Source: Saprospiraceae bacterium (GTDB taxonomy: Bacteria > Bacteroidota > Bacteroidia > Chitinophagales > Saprospiraceae). From it: a stretch of DNA of 64,000 bases. Below the pieces are notes generated by a model. It did not search any database. It was not told the DNA's origin and saw only the letters and a program-made list of their open reading frames with translations. Position numbers and translations under genes: made by a program. Location of the stretch: positions 459,001 to 523,000 of the forward strand of contig JADJJU010000001.1 in assembly GCA_016706365.1 (NCBI GenBank). The letters are read 5' to 3'. Shown here piece by piece: positions 36,801-49,554 of this stretch. The number at the start of each line of letters is the position of its first letter. Position 1 is the first letter of the stretch.

Positions 36801-39701
36801 ATTAGATTAGGACCAGCTTCAAAACCGGTAACTGTTCCGCCCTGGAAGTTATCATAGAAGCCAACACCATTTATTGTCAATGTTACTCTGATAGTATTCG
36901 CAGCTGTGCAGTTATCTGAAACTACAGGCTTAGCGATAAATAAATCGCTTGAGCAAGAATAAGGATTTGTAAATACTGTCTGAGCTCCGGGAGCACAGTT
37001 GATCACAGGAGCAACTTCATCCACAAGAGATATCATTTGAGAACCTACAATAATATCTATCAAAGTTCCGCAGTATAATTCTGAAATTGTCCAAAGACGC
37101 ATGATCTCTCTGGTTCCACCACATCCACCGGTGAATTCCATATCTGTATACTTGATCAACAAGTTACAAACTAAAGCCGCATTAGTAGGATCCAATTCAA
37201 TAGATTCAGAGCCAGCAAGATATATAGGATATCCTAATGAATCCGGATGTAATTGAGCATTAGTTGCATTGCAGGAAAGTTCAGCGTTTGCCGGCATTTG
37301 ATAGTCAGCCATATCTTGAGAAGCTCTTCTTACCCAGATAGTATCAATACATTGAGATACATTTCCGAATATATCTGTTAATCTCCATGTTCTTTGAATC
37401 AAAGAAGTGAAATTAACTTCTGCAGGATTTAAGCAGTTTGCAGGACGAATCGTTTCGTCGATTAACACATTAGTTACATCCTGGCAACCATCGCACATCT
37501 GAGAAACTTCACCAAGGGGAAGCCAATCTCAAGTGCTTCAAAACACTCTAATGTGTCACGTCCACAAGAAAGGAACAATGTTCTCTTATCCTCAACAACT
37601 AAATTACCCCAACAAGGGCTAAATGGAGCCACCACACCTGGAGCTAAAGTAATCATATAGGTGTAAGTTCCACAGGATGTGATTGAGTTTGTAACAACAC
37701 CATCTATCTGTATCACAAAGTCACCAGCATCTAAACAACCGAATGAACCATTCAGGAACATTGCAGGAGAAAGTTCAACTTCGCAGTCATCGTTCAGTGA
37801 TGTGTTAACATTGCCTACGCAAGCAAGTGATACTGGAGGCACATTTGGCACTGCAAAATTCACCTGAATTGCAGGAGACGCATCAATGCCAAGATAAGAG
37901 ATAACCGGGAAGAAGGTTCCTGCAGTAACATTTCCTGCTACTTCAAAATATACAGCATTACAAGGTAATCCTGCACAACCTACTGCCTCTGTGTAATAGA
38001 ATCCACCACCATTTAGATTTGGCAGACCTGAGCCACCGCCGTTGAACTGTACTTGTGAAATGTCAATTGGCGCACAATCGTCAACAATTGTGAATCCATA
38101 AATTGCAAAAACAGAAGTTTCACAGAAAGGAATTACATATTGAGCGGGACTCGCATAAATAATTGGAGGAGCATTAACACTGGATGCTACGACCTGTACA
38201 ATGATATCCATAAAACCTACATTACCCCATGCATCAGTATATGAAGCTGAAAAAAGGTAGTTTCCAGGTGCATTAAATGTAACGAAGAACTCTCTGTAGT
38301 TGTTACCTGTGAAATTCACAACAGCAGTTGCACCACCCCAGTTAACGACCAGGTTTGACCAATTTACAGCGCCCTGATCACAAAGGTCATCTACCTGAAC
38401 TGTATACACACCAGTTACACTAGTTTGGCAATCAGCAAGTGAAACTTGAGTATTACCCAAAATAGTAACTACAGGATCAGTGTTGTCAAGTACATTAGCA
38501 ATCAAACGAAGACCGAATGGAGCATTAGCTGTGTTTCCACTTGAATCAGCGCCAAAAATAGATAATGTAGTTTGACCTACGCTCCAGTTCACATCGATTT
38601 GATAAAATCCAAATCCATCCGGTGTTACAGTAACCTGGGTTGGAGGATCAATCGTTGGTGGAATAGTAACTGCACTAGCAGAAACTGCATTAATTGCATT
38701 GATGAAACCATCACAATTATCGAATCCATATGCAAGGAATGACTGTTGTAAATTACAAGAACCTTCCGGTATAACTACATCTCCAAAATTGAAAGTAGTC
38801 GGAGCAGGTGTTAATGGGTCATTGTCAACTATTATATTACCTAATAAGTCAGTACATAAAACGTCGGAGCAACAGCATCTGTTCCATCTGGAACACATAC
38901 TTGAATCACGGTTGGTTCCGTCGCAAGATTACAAGTAGTTGTCTCAGTTACAGAAACATTATAACATCCTGCACCAGCATTAGCAAACAGGAAATTTTGT
39001 GCAGGAAATCCAATATACGTTGTTACCGTTGTCGGAGGAGGAGTAGATCCACCCGGACCAGAACCCACAACCGGAGTTGCCATAACAGTATAAGTTCCTA
39101 CGCATGAGCCGTTAGCAACGTTAATCGTGAAGCTTCCGTTTGGTGCATAATTAGCTGAACCGAAAGGACATGTAGGTGGAGTGACAAATAAAGGTGTAAC
39201 GGTAATAGGTGTATCAAATGTAACGAATGCTCCAGGACCTGCACAAGCAGACACATTGTTTGGAGGAGCAATTCCTGTACATTGTTCACTAACGTAAAAT
39301 ACCAGGCTAGTGCCCGGAGGAAGACCATTTGCTACATATGAAATGACGTTACCAACCCTGGAAAATCCAGGTGAAAATTGATTAACAGTCATTACAATTA
39401 CAGATTGTCCTCCTGAAGGACAGTTTGAACCATCTGTAAGAAGGCCTACACCTCCAATAGTAACTACCCATTGATGGTTAGTTGCCGGTGGATTAGTTGT
39501 AGTCCAGTTCAGTGTAGCACTTGTAGTACCGATGCTTGTTGCCGTGAGGGCAACAGGTACAGTACATTGTGCGTTCGCTTCAAATTGCCCGAAAGCAACA
39601 AGAATACATGGCAAAATTAAGAGTGTCATAAACCTCTTAAAACTACCATTTGTCAGGCTGGTAACCCGACAAAGCGACTCAGTAAAAGTAGTTTTCTTCA
39701 T
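33853..39701 (-). CDS. G1: giant T9SS-exported HYR/dockerin/cohesin-like protein (three frameshifts)
   Basis: About 1950 residues once joined. A long signal region (RFMTLLILPCILVAFGQFEANA) leads to a fibronectin III-like domain (TSIGTTSATLNWTTT). Cys-rich Ig-like modules follow (DCQTSVTGVYTVQVDDLCDQ; GNNYREFFVTF; FNGGGSGLPNLNGGGFYYTE), then HYR-type repeats. The C-terminal set is a carboxypeptidase-regulatory-like domain (GLVYTESTEKVEKVEVKL), a dockerin-like pair at about 34935-34760 (NGISTIDLMMIQRHILG; ADVNHDERLSAADLVELRKL), a cohesin-like domain at about 34530-34160 (GYQFTLKFNPAVVSL; NFGLARLEEGVITTSW) and a T9SS sorting domain (FELFQNKPNPFNAN...KKMVLLN). Breaks: a T run at 38858-38861 and a C run at 37516-37519 (one base lost each), and about 35708-35713. 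Domain continuity across all three breaks supports a single gene. Likely surface-exposed or secreted; ligand unknown. Confidence 0.85.
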
Positions 39702-40207
39702 GAGATCTTAGTTTTAAATTAAAATAGGTAAAATAATAAGGCAAAAAAATACTATGACAGGGCATGGATCACGAATGATCCTGCTCGGAATAGCCGAATG
39801 CCAGGCAGACAAACAGAATTTCTGTAAGTCAAATCTTTAAAACTTAATCTCAGGAATAATCAAATAAGGGAAGCAGTTCAGGTTCTGGCTTCCTTCGGTG
39901 GGTTCTTAATTTATATCAGGTTGGCGGGTTCAGGTTCGTCATAGGAATAATTACAACTCACTAGAATTATTACTTATGACAGGACAAATATACATGTGTA
40001 GTTTTTTTAATATATAATTTATATGATATTTTTTTTATATTTTTTTTACTGTATATTTAGTAAATTGATTATCAAGCTTATATATAATTACACATTGTTA
40101 ATAAGATACTTTAAAATCTGCGTAAATTAATAGAGAAAGGGGCTGTTTCCATTGAAACGCCCCTTACCACGAACTAAAACTAAATCTCGATCAAAATTAA
40201 TTTGCTC
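39702..40207. other. Spacer between G2 and G1
   Basis: 506 bases holding the G1 promoter region (no clear consensus found) and the hairpin after G2. 39990-40080 is almost pure A/T. Confidence 0.45.
40137..40158 (-). terminator. Weak terminator hairpin after G2
   Basis: AAGGGGC-GTTTC pairs with GAAAC-GCCCCTT, with one unpaired base, around a CATT loop. On the minus strand it is followed by TTTCTCTATT and no proper T run. 50 bases after the restored G2 stop. Confidence 0.5.
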
Positions 40208-43200
40208 TTATTCACCCATTTTCAGCATTTTTTTGTTGCTGAAAAAAGCTTCAGTTTCTATTCTATACAGATACATACCTTCAGACAATTCCTGGTCCAA
40301 ATTCAACTTTCACAGCATGTTTACCTTTTAAGCAAAACTGCTTTTGTTGATGAACAATTTTTCCAGTCAGATCAGTAACAGTAATTGTCACCATTTCATC
40401 TACCGGTACTTTGAAGGTAATCCAGGTTTCTTTGCTGAATGGGTTGGGATTGTTTTGGAATAATTCATAATTATTAGATTGGGTATGATTTTGATTTTGA
40501 ATGGAAATGACAGGAATCTTTTCATTATTTGTTCCGAAGAACGATAATGCCTCAGTAATTTCATCCGTAATCTCAAAAACTTCACCCAATCCTGCAATGT
40601 TGACCTTCGGCATTACAACCAAAGTAAAAGCAGGTTCCCCTTCACTCAATCCTCCATTCTCTCCAGCCCAACAAACTGTCAACATACCATCAGTTTTGTG
40701 TCTGGTACTGAAGTTCGCAGCGCTCATTCCTTTGCCTGGAATTAATTCTGTTATTTGCATGGCCGAAGGATCCCATTTAAGAGTATATTGGAATGCATTT
40801 AATTCTTTTGCTTTATCCGCATACACAGGAATTTCCCGGATTGGCCGATATTTAAAACCTGGTCTGCAATTAACCATTTGTGTTTAGGAATGGTATTGCG
40901 ATCTCTTGTCAGGGATAGTGTCTGAATATATAATTTACCAAGCTCAACAGCCTTGAAATCATTTTTATTCATCAATCCTGCCTCTAATAAAGGCACATCT
41001 ATAAATTCAGGTTTGTTCATCCAGTCATCCGGTCCATGAAATAAATCCGTTATTGTCTTAGGTATAAATTTCCAATTTCCGGCTTCGAACTGACTTATCT
41101 CTCCCAGAATCAAAGCTCTGATCTGGAATAAATCCTGGTCGCTCAAGACGCCTGATTTATCCACATCTGCAGCAACTCTTCTCCATGGTTCCTGCATTTG
41201 GACACCTCCATACAGATGTTGGATCAACAGATTCAAATCTATAGCATTTACTTTATTCTTCCTCTTGTGAGTAGCTGATGGTTGAATTCTGATTGATTCT
41301 TCCGCAGGCGATACACTAAAATTATACTGACCACCTTGATTAGTCATGACTGACATTGCAATCCTGCTATCTCCTACATTAACAATGGCGGAATTTAAAG
41401 GACCATTATCAGCATTGTCTGAAATTTTTCCTCCAACTACAATCGGTGAAAAATTCGCATTTATCAAAATCAGCTGAACAAATGTCCCAACTACTACTCC
41501 ACTGCATAAATTGGTGGCAGTCCAGGTTCTCTCTATTTCCACACAATTATCAACATTAATTACCGGGTCAGGGATTTCATCCTGAAATGTAAAAGTAATA
41601 TTAAGGCAATTATAAGGCTCCGTTAATGTCGGAAATGAGTTAAGTGCTTCCGGCGTTGTAGTAGCACCACAATCATTCAAAGTGACAACAGCTTCCGGCC
41701 AATCAATATCATTAGGATCAAAAAACTGAACTCCTCCAGTTACCTGAATGGATCTGGTACATGATGCACCATTATTTCCTATGTCTACTATTTCCAGTGT
41801 AACTTCCAGCGTTCCTACACCACAATTACTTAGTCCGGATTTATCAACTGTAATGATTGTATCATGAGGACATGCTTCAGTTACGACGAAGACCCATCCA
41901 TTAATAATAGCATCCAAATCCGCAGTACATGGCACACTGGCAGGAAGATCATTACATATCACAGCTGGTGAAATTAAATCTTCAACAGATACTATTGCTT
42001 CTTCCGTAAATAGTATCCCGCAATTGTTACTTATAGTATATGTGACTACGGTCACACCTACAGGATAAAATCCTGAAGCATCAGCTCCATTCGGAGTGAA
42101 AGTGTTCTGTATGACTACATCCGGAGCACAATACTCAGGAAGAGGGAAATTCACATCCACAAATACCTGGCAATCAATTGGATCTGCTTCTTCCTGATAC
42201 AATGTATCATTAGGAATTAATGCCGCTATCTCAGAGTAATCAGCAGGATAAATAAGTTGCTCATGAGTAAATATTCCCGATCCCGGTACACCTGGCATGA
42301 CTTGACAGGTGTCAGTCACAGTCCAGAACCGGGTAAATACAGGACAACCGAATGGATCCAGCGTTATAGGACCATCTAATCGTGTAGTTCCAATCTTACT
42401 ACAATTAGGTTCGAATAATACTAAGCCGGTTGTAACAGGATTAGTAGTCTGATTACAAGATAAGAAAAAGTCAGCCGGCCAGTTGATATCACTTTCTTCA
42501 ATCAAGTTTGGTAAGAACTCAAGAATAACCTGGCAAGTTCCAGTATTGCCGTTAATATCAGTTACAATAAAATTAATTGGGAGCATCCCATTTCCACAAT
42601 CATAGTCAGGTGAGAAAATGATAGCTTGTGAACTTGATATTCCACATGCGTCCGTCGCATTGATAGTCAGGGTAGATACATATAAAGTAACGTCTTCAGT
42701 ACAAAGTAATGGTTCTGTATCAGGACAATTGAACACCGGAGGCGTCACATCAAATACATTCACAGTTACTTGCACAGTGGCCATACCACCACAATTATTT
42801 GTTACGGTAAACATGAATAAAGTCGCTCCAACCGGATATATGCCTGAAGCATCTGCCCCATTGGAATTGGCATAGGGAGAGTTATTAATGATCGTCACAC
42901 CTCCGGCACAACCCAAAACTGCAAGAGTGGAATATTAACCTGAGCTTCACATGCTATAGCGGGAGCATTGACATTATATACAGGAGCTATACCAGCAATA
43001 TCTATTCCAGCTGAAGCAATAGTAATTATTTGAATATCTTGAATTGTAATATTATTACATGCTTCAAATATGGTCCATGTTCTTTGAATTGTTGTACATC
43101 CTGTTCCTGGGTCCACTGTTGTGACATCATTAGATGATACTGTAAAATCGGCACAGAATGATTGTATTAAAATCTCGGGAATACCTGTGATATCAGTTGT

Positions 43201-46200
43201 CGCTACTCCATCACATGGCAAATCAATATCTGCAGGAAAACTAACATCACCAGCATCAAAAGTAAATCCGGGATCTGCACTTACAGTTATCACTCTTTCA
43301 CAAGTTCCTGTGTTTTGACTTTGGTCGGTAGCAATAAAACGTACAGTAATTGTTCCAACTCCACAATTACTAAGGTTAGGAGTTATAATGGTATCTATTG
43401 TAAACGGACATGATTCTGTTATATTAACCGTAATCAATGCAATCAAATCTTCCAGATTGTCACTGCATAATCCATTTGCATTCGATCCACAAGCCGCTAT
43501 CGGACTCACAAGGTCTCTCACTTCTACCTCAATAGTATAGGTGGACATTTCTCCGCAAGAATTCGTCAGTGTAAAAACCACTTCTGTAATTCCTACCGGA
43601 TAAATTCCACTGGCATTGGCGCCTCCGCCATTGAAATTATTTGTGACAACAATATCAGACGCACAAGCAGGTCCTGTAACAATAGCCAGCATAACCGGCG
43701 CCTGACAATCACCCATAGGCGCATTAACAGAGGTAAATAAAGGTGGCCCACTCTGAACTGGTAGACCAGGGATGGGTCTTGTTATTATTTGAGTATTAAC
43801 CTGGGTTTGATTCCTGCAGGTTTCTGTGACCGTCCAGGTCCTTTCAATTATTTCACATCCATTTAAATTAGGATTAATAATAGCATCTACAAAATCGAAA
43901 TCAAATGTGGAACATGAAGGAGGAACCGGTACCGTAGGCGAACCCGTCAAAAGCGGATTTATATCACTGCAATTAGAATTGAAATCTGCCGGCCACACAA
44001 CATCTGCAAATTCGAAGTCGTCAGCAGGGTCAATAATTATGCTTACAACAGTTTCGCAAGAAACGAGATCTCCATTACTTGCTATTCCCGTGAATGTGAT
44101 TGTAATAGTTCCAGTTCCACAGGCATTTATATTTTCAACAATATTAATTGTTGTATCCTCAACGCAGGCTCCCATTTCCATGAAGCGTAATAAATAAACT
44201 GCGTAGAAATCAACCAAATTAGTCTCACAGAATATAGTGGTATCTACAGGACATTCGACTTCGAATTCACCACTCTGACCAACTGTAACAGTAAAATCAC
44301 AGGAAGCCGTTCTGCCGTCGCAAAGTGTTGCAATTGCAGTAAAATTATTTTCTCCGACATCTTCACAATCGAAATTTAAAGTCGGTGGCAAATTGAGTGT
44401 GAAACTCATATTGCATGCTCCCGTAAATGCAGCTACAGCAACATCGTTCAGGTCAAGTGATGTCATCCCGGCCATATTTACCATCAGTGAAATATCCTGA
44501 CATACTGTAAATATTGGGTTGATGTCATTCACAATTGTTACATCCAATGTACAAACAGCGGTATTTCCTGAAACGTCTTCAGCTTCAAAAACAGCGCTGT
44601 ACAATTGAAGTCCCGGATCGGGATTGACACAAAAGTCTTTATCGTCAATAATATTCAAAAAGCTGATTGTTGGATTTGGATCACAACTGTCCGATGCCTG
44701 AAGATTATAAGCTCCGGGATCAGTTGGATTGCAGTCCGCTAATGTAGAATGCAGAATAATCCTCGGGGCACAATTCACAAAAATAGGGTCAGTCGCATCC
44801 ACCACCGTCACCATTACATCACACATGACAGGAATTGTGCCTTCCAAATTGACAATAATATTTATAATAGTCACGCCGACCGGGAATGGATCAGTTAAAG
44901 CCAGACCATCGTCGCGAGTGATAACAGCGTTTGCATCACAGTTGAAAACGACATTTGGATTGAGGGCTAATATCTGAGCAGGGCTTAGGAATGCTACACA
45001 ATTTGCGTCTGCCGGCAAAACAATATCTCCGGGACAAGTAACAACCGGAACAATTGGATTCGTAACATTGACTGTCAGATTGCACACTGCGGATGCTCCA
45101 GTACAAATTGAAGCTGTTACAGCAACAGGATTCAAGCCAATATCCTCACATTCAAAAATCAAATTCACCGGAGAATAACTCACCGGCAATGCACATAGTC
45201 CCGGATCAGATGCACTGACATGTGTTGCTGCATCAAATACGGCTATACCATTAATATCCAATTGCAAATTAACCACAACAGGACAAACAGTGAATACCGG
45301 AGCAGAAGTATACTCCACCGAGATACTGAATTCACAATTATCTGTATTACCACTACCATCATCTACCACTGCTTCATAGTTCAAGGTTGCCTGAGCAGGG
45401 AAATTTGGATCAGTACAAATATTTACTGTCCCCGGCAGCAGATTCAGTGTTGTGCTGAACACAGAGGCGCAATTGTCAGTAGCATCAATATCCAATATGG
45501 CCAGATTGTTTTCTATATAGATCATTACATCATTCAGATCACAAGAGCCTGCATCATTAAAGTTGATACTGATATCATTGCAGGTAGTTATGACCGGAGC
45601 AATATTGTCTTCAACTTCTATATTAATTTCGCAAGTCCCAATATTACCGCAATTATCCGCCACGTCAATTATAAACACATTGGCGCCTATATCAGAACAG
45701 TCGAATACTGGATTTGCATCTAAAAATACAAAATTATTTACCGTGCAATTATCCGTGATAAGCACTATTGCAGAATTTAGAACAGCTGTGCCGTCGCCTC
45801 CGGCATCCAATGACACTGTGATATCCTGACAAGTTAGTACAGGTATATCGTTATCTTCTATGGTGATAATCTGCTGACAAGTATTACTATTCCCTGAAGC
45901 ATCAGTAACTGTAAAAGTCCGGGTTAAAATACCACAATTGATATTTGCCGGTAAAACATCTGAACTGGAAAGATTAAGACCCACCAGACAATTATCAACA
46001 ATTGTTGCATTTCCTGTAACGGACACATCGAGAGAAGTACCGCAGTCTACGATAATTTCTGCAGGACAAACAATAGAAGGAAGTTCATTATCAGTTACGC
46101 TTACTTCAACCACACATGTAGCAGTATTTCCGGTACACAGAGTTGCAGTAAAGGTCACGTCAACAGGTGATATTAAGGCGTCAGCACAAGTGAAATTTAA

Positions 46201-49200
46201 AGATCTGTCAGGAGTGACATTCAATGTTGCATCAATTACTAAACAATCAAATGGGAAGATTGCAACAGCAACATTCGATTGAATGATACTTGCCTGACCA
46301 TTTGCATCCAAAATTACTGCAGCATTTGCAACACATGTAGTAAAAATAGGATCCACGTCATTTTCTACTGTAAGTGTAAATGTACAAGTGGATATATTTC
46401 CTTCACTGTCAGAAACAGATAATTCTACTATACCGCTGGCTTCGTTGGGAGCCATTGGGTTTGCACAAAAATCTTCAAATGAACCCGGCTGGAAAACGCC
46501 AAGTCCGATAGTCAGGATATCATCGCAATTGTCAGTGGCTGAAATTCCATATGTAGCAGGATCCAAAAATGTATCAGGATCACAATCAGGAAGGCTGCTT
46601 AAAAGTATGTTGGCTACAGGATTGCAATTCACAAAAACCGGTGCCAGATTATCTACGATTTCAACATTTACAGCACAACCGGTTGCATTGTTGCATTCAT
46701 CTGTTGCAGTTACAGTGAGTATATTTATTCCCAGATCGCCACAGTCATATGCCGGAGGGTTGAAATCTAAACTTACATTTGAGCAGGCATCATCTGCTGA
46801 AACCACTACCTGATCAGCAGTGATTGTCGCCTGACCATTGGCATCCAGCTCAATCACCACATCAGGTTCACAAACAAGAATGGGTGGGTTAGTATCTTCA
46901 ATTGTAATCACCTGCACGCATACAGCAGTATTACCCATTTGATCCGTAGCAGTCCAGGTTCTGGTGATCACTCCTGTATTAGGACAGTCAGGAACGAAAA
47001 CAGGCACATATGCTATATTTAATGCTCCGGGGCAATTATCTGCGAAGACCGGATCTACTACTGGTGGTGTAGTTCCATCACATTCAACTGTTTCATCTAG
47101 AGGACAAAACACTACTGTTGGTGCTAAATTATCTTGCACCGTAACAGTAATCATACAAGTATTCACATTGCCTGCTGCATCACTGAATTGTACTACCAGC
47201 ATATTTTCCCCTACTTCACTGCATCCATATGTTACAGATATCCCAAAGACTAAAGGGTCAGCCATTTTTGCTATCAGAACTTCAGTAACAGCACAATTGT
47301 CAATATAAATATTGGTCAAATCTGTCACATCTAAAACCGCTTCGCCACTGGCATCGAGAGCTACTGTTATATCATTGCATGTCGCAGTAGGTGCTTCATT
47401 ATCTATTACAGTGATCATTTGCTCACAGTTGCTGAAGTTGCTGCATGGATCATTGGCTATGTATTCTATTATATTTATGCCTCCATTCAGAACAACATTT
47501 GTTCCGGGTAAAGCCGGAAAACCATTTACCAAAACCAATAAATCGATGCTTGCAGTTGATGCACAATTGTCAGTCATTACCGGTGTTGGGATCGTATACA
47601 AGGCACTGCACAAGCCAGGAGTGTTAGGCAATACCAAATCTGCAGGACAAGTGATAACAGGGGCTATATTATCTACAACTTGTACAAGCTGCACAAATGC
47701 AACTGCTCCTCCCCCACAAACATCCACAACTGTCCACATTCTATTGAAAGTTTGTGACCCTTCGCAGGTGATAAAATTCATATCCATAAAAGTGACACTG
47801 AATCTGCACAGCGCTGTGATAGGCATTCCATTCACATTGGGAAAACCAAGGGCTTGTGGACTTAGATCAAGATCCGGCCCACAATTCAGAACCACATTCG
47901 CAGGACCTACAATATCTGCTAAAGCTGGTCTGGCAAAAAATATGGTATGGCTGCATGTGCTTGAATTACCCATCCAGTCTGTAGCCCTGTAAGTCCTGGT
48001 AATGGAAGCCCCGATATCAGGGTTACAAGCCGCTAGAGTCAAAGGACCTTGTGCGATAAGCACCACACTTGCTAAGTCACAATTGTCTTCTACACTAATA
48101 AATTCATCGGGAGGTAAGGCAAAAATGTCTGTTCCACAAAATATAGTGGTGTCACTACAATTAAATAATGGCGCAGATTTATCTTCAGGTCTTACATTGG
48201 CCCAACAAGAATTGTTCCTGATCGGGTCTGTTACTTTTACCATAAAAATCTGCCCAACATCCTCACAAAATAAGGAATCGGCAGGTTTACCTATAATATC
48301 TATTAAAAAGGTGCTGTAGCATCTGTAATTGCCCAATAAAACCATATCAGGTGTTATCACAATATGTCCATCCTGAAGTAAACTCACATTAATGTCTGTA
48401 CATGCCAATCCACCGGAGTAATTCGGAAATACATCCACAAAAATTGTATCTCTCTGAATACAACCTGGCAAAGTATCATTAATTGGGTTAGCATTAAATT
48501 CAAAAGCCACCTGGTGAACGCCCAGTCCCAGAACAGCAGGGTTAAATTGTGTAGCCGGAATACCATTTATTGTTGCAGAGAATGTGCCTGTATATGGTGG
48601 TGCAGTTACTGCCAGATTAATCACCGGATGATTAATACAGTAATCAGTAAACAAGTTGATAACAGGATTAGGATAGTAACATCTATTGCTAATGCTTAAA
48701 GTATCTGTTCCATTCGTGACAACTAAAGAGTATCCGGTAGCATCCACATGGACACCCTGAAGCTCATATTCAAAAACATTGATTCCTACTGTCAATAATG
48801 TACCCGGTAAAATCAGGTCAGCAGGAGTGGCCGGGACTGAAGCTCCGATTTGATATAAACCGCTGGCACTTACAACCTCCCAGGTTTCTCCCGGTAAGGA
48901 AGTAACAACAACGGTTTCTGAGAATTGACCGTTTTCAGTTGAGCTTGCATTATTTAAACAAGTACATGGATCTTCAATTCTTGCCCCACAATCATAAATA
49001 GTGGGTACCACAGATGCTGCTCTAATTAAAGAATCAAGTGGACAATCCTGGTCTTTGTACACAACCAAAATTCTTCCTCCTATATGACTTGCATCTATCT
49101 CGAGGGACAATAAAGCACCAGGAACGAAGGCACCCGGGCTAATGTTTTGAATAAATTCCAGAGGGTCTGCATTTCCATCCAGATCCGCATCCCAATAGAA

Positions 49201-49428
49201 ATCAAAGCTTGCATTTACAGGTGTAGCAGTAAATGAAGCAGCATATCTGGCAGTATCCCCTGAACAAAATGTTGTCGCAGAATTTAGCTCTATAAGCGAA
49301 GTATTTCCAAGGACAGGGCATACCATAGGGGCCCCGGCTTTCAAGGTATACAGCGAAATAAACAGCAAAAGACAAGATATACTTATCCTGCCTGCAAGTT
49401 TGTTACTCAAACGTAATGTAGTTTTCAT
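40208..49428 (-). CDS. G2: about 3070-residue T9SS-exported HYR-repeat protein (three frameshifts)
   Basis: Largest gene of the window. N-terminal signal (residues about 15-31, SCLLLFISLYTLKAGA). Then at least fifteen Cys-rich HYR/Ig-like modules, each about 80-110 residues, recognised by the junction pattern V-x-D-N-x-A-P-x-(4)-C (for example VDNIAPVITC, IDNEAPTATC, VDNLAPVFVNC) and by DNC and GN-TC pairs. The C-terminal set is a carboxypeptidase-regulatory-like domain (GKISDNADNGPLNSAIVNVG), a dockerin-like pair (NKVNAIDLNLLIQHLYGG; ADVDKSGVLSDQDLFQIRALI), a cohesin-like domain (AFQYTLKWDPSAMQITEL) and a T9SS domain (YELFQNNPNPFSKETW). One base is lost in the T run at 42915-42918 and in the G run at 40835-40837. 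A last break near 40288-40292 hides the true end (LSEGMYLYRIET...LKMGE), with the stop at 40208. Very high Asp/Asn/Cys content suggests Ca2+-bound, disulfide-linked extracellular repeats. Confidence 0.85.
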
Positions 49429-49505
49429 TTTAGACCAGATTTAGTGATATATCCGTTTCTTATATTAATTGGATCTCTTAGTTCGTTTTTTAAGAAAAAA
49501 ATTCC

Positions 49506-49532
49506 GAAGGGTTGACACTTTTGCCCCCCTTC
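49506..49532 (-). terminator. Possible weak terminator after G3
   Basis: GAAGGG/CCCTTC six-pair stem, then GGAATTTTTTT on the minus strand. It lies between the G3 stop and the G2 start. Only moderately convincing. Confidence 0.45.
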
Positions 49533-49554
49533 AGAGCCTTATTACTACTCATAC

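Noticed and set aside
33853..39701. Programmed ribosomal frameshifting in the giant genes
   Set aside because: Breaks occur at varied sites without slippery heptamers and matching structures, and similar breaks hit unrelated genes (rimP, nqrF), so errors are a simpler explanation.
40137..40158. CRISPR-like repeat
   Set aside because: It is a single hairpin after G2 with no repeated units or spacers. No CRISPR array was seen anywhere in the window.
47312..47992. 226-residue plus-strand frame inside G2
   Set aside because: Antisense shadow of the repeat-rich G2 gene; composition mirrors the Val/Thr/Asp codons of the real frame.
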